Assembly (NCBI GenBank): GCA_013001975.1
Contig: JABDKX010000077.1
Coordinates: forward strand, 1 to 41,873
Source of the DNA: Saprospiraceae bacterium
GTDB taxonomy: Bacteria > Bacteroidota > Bacteroidia > Chitinophagales > Saprospiraceae
DNA: 41,873 nucleotides
Reading direction: 5' to 3'
This document shows, one piece after another, positions 8,087 to 16,303 of this stretch; positions within the stretch are counted from its first letter, which is position 1, and the number at the start of each line of letters is the position of its first letter. The notes beneath the pieces were generated by a model. The model ran no database searches. It worked only from the letters and a program-made list of their open reading frames with translations, and was not told the DNA's origin. A program made the position numbers and the translations under genes.

Positions 8087-9769
8087 TTAACCCTTAATAT
8101 GTCGCCTTAGAGAAGATATATTTCCTTGACCATCTGAGACAATCAATTCAAAAGTTAGGGGTCCTTTAGGTAATCTGTCAAAGTCATCAAAGACGAGTAA
8201 ATCATTCTTAAGATCATAAAGCATGCATATCCAAGTGCCATTAACTGAAGCATAATAATACAGATCTGCTGCTTTACCATCTGGAATAACATTGTCTGTT
8301 ATTTTTACTTTCCAAGGTCTTTTTTTGTTCGACTCTAGATTTATGACTTGAAGTTTAGGTGCTTCATCATCTTTAAAAGCATAAAATTTACCTAATTGAT
8401 CAACCAAAGTATACATCCTGCCATTAATAGTATCTGCACCAAAAGATAGCAACCTGTTTCTTTTATCAGTAGTTGTAAATGTCCAATTGCTATTGTAATC
8501 ATCTGGAATCTTCATTGATATTTTAAAATATTTAGAAACTGCAAATTGAGATGATCCTATGGTGACGTAATTACATTCTTGATTTTCTATTTTAGATACT
8601 CCGCTTTTTATTTTCAATTCCTCAACATCAAACAAAGATTTTGGAGGAAATTCGATTTTAAAGTTATCTTTTATAAGCACAAATGATGTATCACAATTAT
8701 AAAAATTATTTTTTGGCTTAGAGGTTTTATTTTCACTCTTCACCTCAAATTCTAATCGGCCGATATTTTGATATATATCGGTTGCTAAAATTTCAATATT
8801 CTGAGCTTCATTTTCTGAAAAATTAACAATACCGTGTTCATAAGTTCGTACGTTTTCCAATACACTGCAATACGGTTCAAAGAGGCGGTAAACTTTTTCA
8901 CCAGTGGTTATCCGTTTCTTATAATCGATAAATCCATTTATTTTTTTCGATTCAGAAAATGAGTATTTGTCAGCTGTCCACTCATAATATGATTTACCAT
9001 TTACCAACATCTTAATATTGTAAATACCATTTTTATTGTAGGATCCATTCATTTGGTCATAAGCTTGAATTCCAAAAGCCACTTTTCCAGAATTCAGATT
9101 TAATGGCGGATGTATAACATATTTAGAACCATGCTTTTCTAATGAAATAATATCAGTCTTTAATATTTCATTATTGACTCCCAGTGTATAAGCGTAAAGC
9201 TTTTCAAGAATTGGTGCTTTGGAATCTGATGGACCAAATCCTAATAATTCTGGGTTTAATGGTTTTTCTGATTCAGTTTCTCTTATTTCAAAATGCAAAT
9301 GTGGACCAAAAGATCTTCCGGTATTGCCCATCGCCCCGATGAGTTGACCTTTTTTGACCATTAATGTACTATCTGGGATATAAATGTCAACAGCAAAAGT
9401 CTCTAACTTATACTGGATATTTTTAATGTAATCTTCTATCTCTGGACTGTAATTATTTAAATGTGCATATACAGAAGTTTGACCGTTAGGGTGATCTATA
9501 TAAAGCGCTTGTCCATAGCTCCCGCTTTGAACTTTTATTCTGGAGACAAAACCATCAGCCACTGATCTGATATTATCACCAACCAATCCTTTGGAGGATT
9601 TGATATCGATTCCAGTATGAAAGTGATTTGTTCTTATCTCCATAAAATTACCAGTCAATCTCACATCATGATCGACGGGAGATCTAAATTCAAGCGTATC
9701 TCTACAATCTGAATCATAGTGTAGAAAACAAATGATAATTAATATAAATGGACGAATAAACTTAGTCAT
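8087..9769 (-). CDS. M23 family metallopeptidase
   Basis: The protein has 560 aa with an N-terminal signal sequence. A LytM/M23 zinc endopeptidase domain spans about 25-175. Metal ligands are visible as HFHTGID (His51, Asp55) and HLHFEI (His157, His159), with YAHL (His103). The remaining ~385 residues are beta-rich, ending in a domain around WTFTTTDKRNRL to DGQGNISSLRRH. It probably cleaves peptidoglycan cross-bridges in the periplasm. The ATG lies inside the 3' end of meaB (8-bp overlap), so the pair is translationally coupled. Confidence 0.92.
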   Translation of the reverse strand: MTKFIRPFILIIICFLHYDSDCRDTLEFRSPVDHDVRLTGNFMEIRTNHFHTGIDIKSSKGLVGDNIRSVADGFVSRIKVQSGSYGQALYIDHPNGQTSVYAHLNNYSPEIEDYIKNIQYKLETFAVDIYIPDSTLMVKKGQLIGAMGNTGRSFGPHLHFEIRETESEKPLNPELLGFGPSDSKAPILEKLYAYTLGVNNEILKTDIISLEKHGSKYVIHPPLNLNSGKVAFGIQAYDQMNGSYNKNGIYNIKMLVNGKSYYEWTADKYSFSESKKINGFIDYKKRITTGEKVYRLFEPYCSVLENVRTYEHGIVNFSENEAQNIEILATDIYQNIGRLEFEVKSENKTSKPKNNFYNCDTSFVLIKDNFKIEFPPKSLFDVEELKIKSGVSKIENQECNYVTIGSSQFAVSKYFKISMKIPDDYNSNWTFTTTDKRNRLLSFGADTINGRMYTLVDQLGKFYAFKDDEAPKLQVINLESNKKRPWKVKITDNVIPDGKAADLYYYASVNGTWICMLYDLKNDLLVFDDFDRLPKGPLTFELIVSDGQGNISSLRRHIKG

Positions 9770-10787
9770 TCAATTTTTGCCTTAACGTTTCTAAAGCCTG
9801 CAAAGGTATAATTTCTTGCTTATTTAATTGTTGGCGTAATGATTCAATTGTCTTGCTGACATCATCGTTTGACATGATATGGTTTAGTAAGATTGATTTG
9901 TATTCTTTTTCAAATAATCTTTCATCTTGCATTGATCTCAATGAACCCAACCGAGCTTCTTCATTCATAAAATCAAAGTACTCTTTGATCCCGTTATAAA
10001 TATCATCCTCTCCCATGCCAGTCATGGAGGAGTGTTTGAAAATCTGAGATGACCAGCCATATTTATTAGGTAAAAACATCTTCATAGCATTTTGATATGC
10101 TTTATAACTTTGTAGCCCATTTTTTTCGAGTAAACCATCAACCTTGGTTACAATCATTAAGTCTGCCATCTCCATAATTCCTCTCTTAATTCCCTGTAAA
10201 TCATCGCCACCACCAGGTTGTAATAACAATACAAATAAGTCAACCATATGTCTGGCTTCATATTCAGATTGCCCTACACCCACAGTTTCCATGATGATAA
10301 AATCGAAGATTGATCTTTCGCAAATCATAGCTGCCACCGAACTTGATGGTGCCAGTCCTCCCAATGCCAATGAAGAGGCCATTGGCTTGATATAAGCATC
10401 ATCAAGGTTAACTAAGTCTTCCATTCTAGTTTTATCTCCAAGAATACTTCCTTGTGAAAGTTGGCTGCTTGGGTCAACAGGTAAGATTGCAAGCTTTTGC
10501 CCTTTAGATAATAAATATGAACCAAAACTATTTATAAATGAGCTCTTTCCTACTCCAGGTGCTCCTGAAATGGCTATTTTTTTTGTGTTCTTCTTTGGTT
10601 TGAGTTTTATTATTATTTCACTAACAAACTTTTGGTCTTCAAGCAGATGGCTTTCTGCTTTGGAAATGACATAACTTAGAATTTTAGTATCGCCTTTTTC
10701 AATTCCTTGTAAACACATTACCATAGTATAAACTGGCGAAGGTTTTCTTTTGAAATTAGGATTTATATTTGAAGGTGAATTAGGCAA
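9762..10787 (-). CDS. meaB: Methylmalonyl-CoA mutase-associated GTPase MeaB
   Basis: The protein has 341 aa, a G3E-type P-loop GTPase that chaperones adenosylcobalamin loading and protects methylmalonyl-CoA mutase. Seen: Walker A GAPGVGKSS (about 75-83), LPVDPSS, ETVGVGQSE with the switch region, and TKVDG for guanine recognition. The N-terminal helical arm and C-terminal dimerisation helices are present. The mutase genes are not in this window. It sits 59 bp after the ABC ATPase gene on the same strand and overlaps the M23 gene, so it may be the tail of that operon. Confidence 0.95.
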   Translation of the reverse strand: MPNSPSNINPNFKRKPSPVYTMVMCLQGIEKGDTKILSYVISKAESHLLEDQKFVSEIIIKLKPKKNTKKIAISGAPGVGKSSFINSFGSYLLSKGQKLAILPVDPSSQLSQGSILGDKTRMEDLVNLDDAYIKPMASSLALGGLAPSSSVAAMICERSIFDFIIMETVGVGQSEYEARHMVDLFVLLLQPGGGDDLQGIKRGIMEMADLMIVTKVDGLLEKNGLQSYKAYQNAMKMFLPNKYGWSSQIFKHSSMTGMGEDDIYNGIKEYFDFMNEEARLGSLRSMQDERLFEKEYKSILLNHIMSNDDVSKTIESLRQQLNKQEIIPLQALETLRQKLND

Positions 10788-10846
10788 ATTTTTAGTTTTG
10801 ATTTTTAAAAACCAATTATAAATTTTTTAGTTTCAATTTGATTGCA

Positions 10847-11647
10847 TTAATCCAAATTAGAAACCGCTATCATTTTGTCTTCTACCAAATGAACTAACGC
10901 CGTGTATTTAGGATCTCTTTTAGTAGTACGATCTCTTTCAAGTGGCAGGTCAACATGGATATGCTCTACAAATTTTGAAGGTTGAGATTTGAGAATATAA
11001 ATATCATCAGCTAAGTAAACAGCTTCTGAAATATCATGCGTTACGAAAATAATCGTCGATTGAAACTTATGCCAAATTTTTGTTAGTAAGTCTTGCATCG
11101 TCAATCTGGTTTTTATATCCAAAGCGCCAAACGGTTCATCCATAAGTAAAATCTTTGGATTAGCTAATAGACTTCTGGCGATAGCTACACGTTGCAATTG
11201 TCCTCCACTTAATGTAGGATATTGAGCAAATTTATTTTCATGACCTTCCAAGCCTACTAATTTAATTAGCTCCATTGCTCTCTCATCTCTTTCCTTTTTT
11301 GAAACACCTTGAAACTGGAGTGCTAATCCAACATTTTCTAGCACTGTAAACCAAGGTAATGATGAATATTGCTGAAAAACCATACTCACTCTCTCCTTTT
11401 CACCTACTGCCTTTCCGTTAACGTGTACTTGACCCAATGTGGGTTCTTGCAATCCTGCAATATATCTCAGCAATGTAGATTTACCACTCCCTGACATTCC
11501 GAGAATGACCACAAATTGACCTTGATCAGGTTTATCTTCAATTATAAAATCACAGTCTTTCATTATCCAGGTTTTGCCACCGTCGTAACTTTGACTGATC
11601 TTCTTTAATTCAATAATATTTTTTTGATCTGGATTATCGCTAAACAT
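10847..11647 (-). CDS. ABC transporter ATP-binding protein (nitrate/sulfonate/taurine type)
   Basis: The protein has 266 aa and powers the adjacent permease. Walker A is GMSGSGKST (50-58), the Q-loop is VFQQYSSLPW, the signature is LSGGQLQRVAIARSL, Walker B is ILLMDEPFGALD, and the switch His is in VTHDISEA. It is closest to the SsuB/TauB/NrtD group. It overlaps the permease gene by 8 bp, showing coupled translation. The unusual OmpA-fused binding protein upstream makes the substrate uncertain. Confidence 0.93.
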   Translation of the reverse strand: MFSDNPDQKNIIELKKISQSYDGGKTWIMKDCDFIIEDKPDQGQFVVILGMSGSGKSTLLRYIAGLQEPTLGQVHVNGKAVGEKERVSMVFQQYSSLPWFTVLENVGLALQFQGVSKKERDERAMELIKLVGLEGHENKFAQYPTLSGGQLQRVAIARSLLANPKILLMDEPFGALDIKTRLTMQDLLTKIWHKFQSTIIFVTHDISEAVYLADDIYILKSQPSKFVEHIHVDLPLERDRTTKRDPKYTALVHLVEDKMIAVSNLD

Positions 11648-12725
11648 TCTCTACTATTTTTGGAGTTGCAGATTTTCTCGATCTTAACTTTATATAAAAC
11701 CCGTACCCTTTATAAAGTATAATTGATATCATTAAAAAGTGGAATGCCCAGCAAGTATCGCCAAACAAGAAATCTAGAATCTTAATATCGCTTAAAAATC
11801 CAGTTACTTCATTTATCGCTACCATTATATATACACCAAGTAATGTCCAAGTGAATGCTGAAAATGCAAAATCCATAATGGTATCAAAAATACTTACCTG
11901 TTTGAGCTTACCATACTTATCTTGATTCTTTAGTTGATACTTATGAGGAAAGAGTTCTCGATCTAATCTGACAAAAATCCTATCTTGAATTATGCCAATA
12001 AGGATGATTAACATGAATGCCGCATACATTTTATCAGGTTGACTCAATCTGCGCATAGTATATGTTAAAGCACCTAAACCTCCTTCTTCTGAATTGATAG
12101 TCTCAATTACAACTATATATGTCCAGGAAATTGCTGTCAGAATACGAATATCATCAATAAGCTTTGAAAATACAGAAGGGAAATAAACGGTTTTGATTGT
12201 TTGCCAATCCGTTGCGCCAATAGTATAAACTGTTTTAAGATAAACATCTTTGACTTCGAATATTCGTTGAACAACAATGGGAGTCAAGAATATAAAAATA
12301 CCAAAGGCCAAAAAATTAACTTTCATAGAAGCACCTATCCCAAACCAGCCAATGAATAATCCAATCGCCGCTGCTATTGGCACAAATCGAATAGCATCTA
12401 ATGGTCTTTGAAACATGCCTCTGATCACTGGAAATAATCCAATTAAAAATCCTATTGGAATTGTCCAGAGAACAGCCTTGATATAACCGGCCAAGTTAAG
12501 CCCTACCGATCTGAATAAGTTTTTAATCAAATTATTTTCTTGATACATTTCACTGAACGCACCAAAAACATTTAGAGGCTTTGGTAATATTTTACTAGGT
12601 GTCAAAGGATTTTCTCCAGATGTAAAAACAAACCATATGGCTAAAATAATCCCAACTCCCAAGCCTGAAAGCGGAAGCTTCCATTGGTCAGGAATATCAC
12701 CTCTTAATTTAAATAACCACTTCAC
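11640..12725 (-). CDS. ABC transporter permease (SsuC/TauC type) with extra C-terminal helices
   Basis: Inner-membrane permease of 361 aa. The core (about 15-265) is the BPD_transp_1 fold, and the EAA loop that docks the ATPase is visible as YTIGATDWQTIKTVYFPSVF. About 95 residues follow the usual end (after RIFVRLDREL). They contain two further hydrophobic segments around 290-308 and 325-345 that ordinary SsuC/TauC permeases lack. It sits 8 bp downstream of the binding-protein gene and overlaps the ATPase gene. Confidence 0.9.
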   Translation of the reverse strand: MKWLFKLRGDIPDQWKLPLSGLGVGIILAIWFVFTSGENPLTPSKILPKPLNVFGAFSEMYQENNLIKNLFRSVGLNLAGYIKAVLWTIPIGFLIGLFPVIRGMFQRPLDAIRFVPIAAAIGLFIGWFGIGASMKVNFLAFGIFIFLTPIVVQRIFEVKDVYLKTVYTIGATDWQTIKTVYFPSVFSKLIDDIRILTAISWTYIVVIETINSEEGGLGALTYTMRRLSQPDKMYAAFMLIILIGIIQDRIFVRLDRELFPHKYQLKNQDKYGKLKQVSIFDTIMDFAFSAFTWTLLGVYIMVAINEVTGFLSDIKILDFLFGDTCWAFHFLMISIILYKGYGFYIKLRSRKSATPKIVENV

Positions 12726-12733
12726 AATTTAAT

Positions 12734-14377
12734 CTAAGAAGAAGCCAACAATTGGAATTCTGTTCGCCTATTTTTAGCTCTACAGTTTTCTGTCGCATTT
12801 GATTCACAACCTTTAACAGGCTTATCAGGACCATTGCCAACAACAATAAATCTGTTTTTATTCATTTGATAGGTACTCTGTAAATACTGAGCGACTGATT
12901 CAGCTCTTTTTCGAGACAACTCCATATTCATTGCTCTTCCACCTACATTATCAGTATTCCCTTCCACACGTACTCTTACATTTCCAAAAGATTTGGCGAC
13001 TTCAGAAAATTGTAAGTCAATAATCGTTTGCGCATTTTCTGACAATTTATACTGTCCTGTTGCAAATGAAATACTGATTGGCTTGGACGCTAAGGCTGGT
13101 GCACTTCTTTCTTGAGTGGTAGCTGGCTTAAATTCTTTGGCTCCTTCTGCAGCATATGCTGGGCCTCTTAGCTTAGAGTTTGCATTGATTATAGGTCCTG
13201 TTGCGATCACATTTCTCCACAATGGTCCTAAGACTTCAGTGTCTTTCATCTCGTAAAACTTCTTATTCATTTTATTATAAAGATCTCCACCAGTCATTCC
13301 TTTATAAGAATTATTAATGCCAAAGAAATTCATATTATCTCCATGTGATGCATAATGAACAGTTCCCATCATAGCTTTAGCATCATCGACAGTCACTTGT
13401 AAAAACTCTGCCAAATATTTAGCACCTTTTTCAAGATTTCCTGCGTCTTTCAATTCTGCAACTGCTTTCATCCAACCTTCGTAAAATCCATTAAACATTT
13501 CTCGTTTATCAGCGATGACACTTTTCTTAGCAAACATGATGTCGCCTATAATATGAGATTGCTCGACTGTTGTTAAAAGTATTTTGGAACCAGGCACCTG
13601 ACTTGTTGCTTCAACATCAAATGGACTCCAAACAACTGCGGCATCAACATCTGAAGATTTAAATAATTCTGCAGCTTCGATATTATCCGCAGTTTTTACA
13701 ACTTTCACATCATTAATCGACATCCCTGCCGATTCCAATGCTGTTATAAGCATCGTTTGTGCTGGAGCAGGAACAGCTAATGCTACTTTTTTACCTCTCA
13801 GGTCGTTGATTGAGTTGATACCTCTTTTGGCAATAATGGCATCTCCACCTCTAGACCAATCTACTTGCATAAAAGCCGTTGGTTCTAATGGGCCCATTTC
13901 TTTAGGCGCTGTGTAAAGAGGAAAAGCATCTGCTGTTTGGACTAATATGTCAAATTCATCAGCAGCCCATGCATCTAATGCGTTCAATAAATTATCTTCC
14001 CTTACAAACTCTACTTTAAAGCCATAATCCTTATAAAATCGACTTCTTGTATTTGCATTAGCACCTTCGTTATAATATAAACCAGGTGTATATCCAGGCC
14101 AAGTAACTAATTGAACTCTTAGTGTATTGGCATCTGAGCCTGTTCTGTTTTTATTATTAAATAAGCCACCATCATTTTCTGATTTAGAATTATTTGTTGC
14201 TTCTTGGTTCGAAGATTTTCTTTCATCTTCCTTGTCCATTTGCTCTTGTGCTGCTTTGTCTTTTAATCCTTGTCCAAAAGAAGTGTTATTTAATATCCAT
14301 TTGCCACCAAAACCAATTGCTGCTAATATTAAAAATACTATAAGCAGTTTTGAAAACATTGTTAATCGCTTTGCCAT
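12734..14377 (-). CDS. Inner-membrane-anchored substrate-binding protein fused to OmpA domain
   Basis: The protein has 547 aa and three parts. An N-terminal hydrophobic anchor (about 8-29) has no clear cleavage site and leads into a charged, Asn/Ser/Lys-rich linker (35-83). A type-2 periplasmic binding domain of the NMT1/SsuA kind spans about 85-400 (LRVQLVTWPGYTPG, DLRGKKVALAVPAPAQ, VDAAVVWSPFD). A C-terminal OmpA-like peptidoglycan-binding domain (435-547) carries Asp476 in GNTDN and Arg491 in SRKRAES; their 15-residue spacing matches E. coli OmpA D271/R286. Databases often call such fusions phosphate-binding/OmpA proteins; nothing here shows phosphate specificity. The design would tie a transporter's binding protein to both the inner membrane and the wall. 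Confidence 0.88.
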   Translation of the reverse strand: MAKRLTMFSKLLIVFLILAAIGFGGKWILNNTSFGQGLKDKAAQEQMDKEDERKSSNQEATNNSKSENDGGLFNNKNRTGSDANTLRVQLVTWPGYTPGLYYNEGANANTRSRFYKDYGFKVEFVREDNLLNALDAWAADEFDILVQTADAFPLYTAPKEMGPLEPTAFMQVDWSRGGDAIIAKRGINSINDLRGKKVALAVPAPAQTMLITALESAGMSINDVKVVKTADNIEAAELFKSSDVDAAVVWSPFDVEATSQVPGSKILLTTVEQSHIIGDIMFAKKSVIADKREMFNGFYEGWMKAVAELKDAGNLEKGAKYLAEFLQVTVDDAKAMMGTVHYASHGDNMNFFGINNSYKGMTGGDLYNKMNKKFYEMKDTEVLGPLWRNVIATGPIINANSKLRGPAYAAEGAKEFKPATTQERSAPALASKPISISFATGQYKLSENAQTIIDLQFSEVAKSFGNVRVRVEGNTDNVGGRAMNMELSRKRAESVAQYLQSTYQMNKNRFIVVGNGPDKPVKGCESNATENCRAKNRRTEFQLLASS

Positions 14378-14457
14378 AATTTTAAAGATTTGATCTCAAG
14401 GATCGTTTGTTAATAATTATAATAATACGTGCTCTAGATGAGCTATCTATTTTTTAT

Positions 14458-15477
14458 TTAGTCAAAAAAGTTATCATATTGATTGGTTCTTCCACTTTTT
14501 TGCGGTTCTGCAACCGGCTGGTTTAAATCAAGAACTTCATCATCATTATTTGCCATAGAAATCAAATCTTCTTTTGCTCCTCCCAATAATAATGAAGTCG
14601 ATTTGTTTTCCCATTCTTCAAGCATTTGCATTCCTTTCTCTTCAAAGATTCCATTTTGCAAATCAATTGAGGACATAAAACTTTCAGACATTTCCATAAA
14701 TCTTTCCATCTCTCCTACCTTAGAACTCACATCATCTGCAATAGCTTCTAATGCTTGATCAAACATCGCTTTTTTATCCGAATCTCCTTTTATTATTGAC
14801 ATTGCGGATTTCATTGCAGAATGACCTGCCAACATCGCTTTTCTTTCTTGCTCTTTAAGTTTAACCTGATCTTCTATATCTTCAGCTAAAATGGCAGAGT
14901 TTTCATACATTTTAGATAAGACTCTATAAAGAACTTCCATTCTTTTATATAAGTCATCAAGCTTTAAATTTGAATCTTTTAGCCTACCAGCTTTTCGGCT
15001 TTTCAAAATCATCACAGCTTTTTGTTGTGATTGCTTGGCTTTGCTTGCCAATTGCATGTTTGTTTTGATTTCCTTTTGGTTATTATGAATCATCTCCTTC
15101 AACTTGTGCATTTGACCTCTTAACTTTCCGATCTGCTTTGTCATTTTTCGCAGATTACCTTTCAGATCATCAACATAGCTTTTTAAAATACCAATAGGGT
15201 CGATTTGGACAAACAATCCTGTTATCCATCTCATAGTTGATTTATACATGTAAGAAATGAGCGTTCTGGCTTTATTATCAAGAGCCATGAATAAGAGGAC
15301 ACCTAAAATACCTAAAGTAATGCCTAATCCAACTGGGGTATTGGCAAAGGCAATGATAGCTCCGATTGACTTAGAAATCAGATTGCCAGCTAAAATTAAT
15401 CCACCAATAAGAAATATAGCGCCTGTAATACCTTCAGGTTTTCTCCAAAAAGATTTTCTTTTAAAATTATCTGTCAT
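14458..15477 (-). CDS. Membrane-anchored PspA-like coiled-coil protein
   Basis: The protein has 339 aa. An N-terminal hairpin of two transmembrane helices (about 17-42 and 48-66) is followed by a long coiled coil (about 95-260) whose start, DPIGILKSYVDDLKGNLRKM, resembles the beginning of PspA/IM30 helices. An acidic tail ends DNFFD. PspA-family proteins sense and repair membrane damage. Here the resemblance is in pattern only and should be treated as tentative. It is the first gene of the ABC operon (80 bp before the binding-protein gene), with a -7 promoter element at 15503-15510. Confidence 0.6.
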   Translation of the reverse strand: MTDNFKRKSFWRKPEGITGAIFLIGGLILAGNLISKSIGAIIAFANTPVGLGITLGILGVLLFMALDNKARTLISYMYKSTMRWITGLFVQIDPIGILKSYVDDLKGNLRKMTKQIGKLRGQMHKLKEMIHNNQKEIKTNMQLASKAKQSQQKAVMILKSRKAGRLKDSNLKLDDLYKRMEVLYRVLSKMYENSAILAEDIEDQVKLKEQERKAMLAGHSAMKSAMSIIKGDSDKKAMFDQALEAIADDVSSKVGEMERFMEMSESFMSSIDLQNGIFEEKGMQMLEEWENKSTSLLLGGAKEDLISMANNDDEVLDLNQPVAEPQKSGRTNQYDNFFD

Positions 15478-15502
15478 TTAATTGTGTGTCGATTTGTGAC
15501 TG

Positions 15503-15510
15503 CAAAAATA
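15503..15510 (-). promoter_or_regulatory. Promoter -7 element of the PspA-like/ABC operon
   Basis: Read on the minus strand this is TATTTTTG, an exact match to TAnnTTTG, placed 26 bp before the ATG at 15477. No good -33 TTG lies at the expected distance. The position supports a separate transcript beginning with the PspA-like gene. Confidence 0.4.
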
Positions 15511-15763
15511 CAATATCATTGGCTTAAACCCCATGTATAATTGATATATCATGAAATCAAATGTGAATTTTTGATGAATTTTGATGTGATACAAGTATTA
15601 TTATCAACTTAATTGATTCCGATAGAATTCCCAACATGATATAATATCGATGAAATCGCTTTATTTAGATACTAAACCAAGTAAAAACAACTCAAAATTG
15701 GATGGATTCAAGCACTTTTTTTAGATTGAATTGACGATGGGTTAGAATAAACCCAGTAGTTAT

Positions 15764-15800
15764 AAAAAAAGGAAGTCCCTGTATCTTCATGCAGGGACTT
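15764..15800 (-). terminator. Rho-independent terminator (minus strand)
   Basis: AAGTCCCTG (15773-15781) pairs perfectly with CAGGGACTT (15792-15800). Read on the minus strand, the stem is followed by CC and a run of seven T. It therefore ends a minus-strand transcript arising to its right, where no long gene exists. Confidence 0.75.
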
Positions 15801-15862
15801 GCTTAACACTCTTACTGAATTTTGTTTGCGAGATCGAGCGATCTCGTAAAACGCTTGATAAT
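15773..15862 (-). ncRNA. Candidate small RNA ending at the terminator
   Basis: On the minus strand a TAAATTTG -7-like element (about 15869-15876) could start an RNA near 15862 that runs to the terminator at 15773-15800. The RNA would contain a strong CGAGATCG/CGATCTCG hairpin (15829-15846) followed by the terminator hairpin. No -33 element sits at normal spacing. A 23-codon ORF at 15867-15938 is the alternative explanation. Low confidence. Confidence 0.3.
15829..15846. repeat. CGAGATCG-AG-CGATCTCG inverted repeat
   Basis: Two perfect 8-bp arms are separated by two bases, GC-richer than the surroundings. It could be an RNA hairpin in the minus-strand transcript or an operator dyad. Confidence 0.6.
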
Positions 15863-15938
15863 GAATTTAAAACAAATTTACGTTTAACATATACAAGTTT
15901 TGTATCATATCAACAGATTCAGGGACATGCATTTTCAT

Positions 15939-15966
15939 AAAAAAAGCCCCTGAAAAACCAGAAGCT
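15939..15966 (-). terminator. Rho-independent terminator of the micropeptide transcript (minus strand)
   Basis: On the minus strand AGCUUCUG pairs with CAGGGGCU (8 bp, two G-U pairs) around a six-base U-rich loop, then a run of seven U. It lies about 30 bp beyond the stop codon of the 20-codon ORF at 15995-16057, the distance expected for that gene's own terminator. Confidence 0.7.
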
Positions 15967-15994
15967 GTTTTTACACCTTTAAATATTCTTTGTA

Positions 15995-16057
15995 CTAGAA
16001 GGATCCTTCATCGTCGATGATACCCAATAACGCTAGTAGATCTAACAATACTTCCAT
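15995..16057 (-). CDS. Putative 20-aa micropeptide, divergent from the TPR gene
   Basis: The ORF encodes MEVLLDLLALLGIIDDEGSF and ends in TAG. The first two-thirds is Leu/Ile-rich and the tail is acidic with a C-terminal Phe. A terminator follows 30 bp downstream, and a weak TAGCTTTA element lies about 40 bp upstream of the ATG. No longer gene on the minus strand explains the terminator. Two abutting palindromes span the 3' end (GAAGGATCCTTC at 15998-16009 and TCATCGTCGATGA at 16008-16020). Reading it as a signalling or regulatory peptide for the TPR protein is inference; a hydrophobic toxin-like peptide or a non-coding RNA are alternatives. Confidence 0.45.
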   Translation of the reverse strand: MEVLLDLLALLGIIDDEGSF

Positions 16058-16147
16058 GATAGATAGATTTAGATAATGATAGAATGAATTTCAACAATAA
16101 AGCTAAAGAGAAAACCATGCCAATCTATTAACAATAGAACTTGATTG

Positions 16148-16303
16148 AGGACATGCAATTCAGAAGAAAAAGTGTAAGATAGCTTACATTTTAAATGTAA
16201 AGAAGCTTACATTTATTGATGTTTTTGGCTAATTTTAGTCAAATTAGGTCAATTTATAACAAAAAAAATATATTAGTTTATTAAAATTAGGACATGCAAT
16301 TCA
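16148..16303 (+). repeat. Repeated AGGACATGCAATTCA boxes
   Basis: An identical 15-mer occurs at 16148-16162 and 16289-16303, and a variant (AGGGACATGCATTTTCA) at 15921-15937, all in the same orientation. The 16289 copy ends 16 bp before a TACATTTA -7-like element (16320-16327) upstream of the TPR gene, where a -33 element or activator site would be expected. Confidence 0.6.
16173..16214. promoter_or_regulatory. Tandem 19-bp dyad repeats, probable operator
   Basis: TGTAAGATAGCTTACATTT (16173-16191) and TGTAAAGAAGCTTACATTT (16196-16214) are imperfect tandem copies with a 23-bp period. Each contains the inverted repeat TGTAA-N5/6-TTACA, the form expected for a dimeric helix-turn-helix regulator. 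They lie between the micropeptide ORF and the TPR gene, about 140 bp upstream of the latter. Confidence 0.6.

Noticed and set aside
12734-14377. Naming the binding protein a phosphate transporter component
   Set aside because: The binding domain is NMT1/SsuA-like and no PstB/PstC-type partners are present.
15650-15724. 24-codon plus-strand ORF starting MKSLYLDTKP
   Set aside because: No terminator fits it and its composition is unremarkable; kept as noncoding.
15867-15938. 23-codon minus-strand ORF starting MKMHVPESVD
   Set aside because: Its ATG falls inside the T-run of the upstream terminator and composition is random; the sRNA reading is at least as good.
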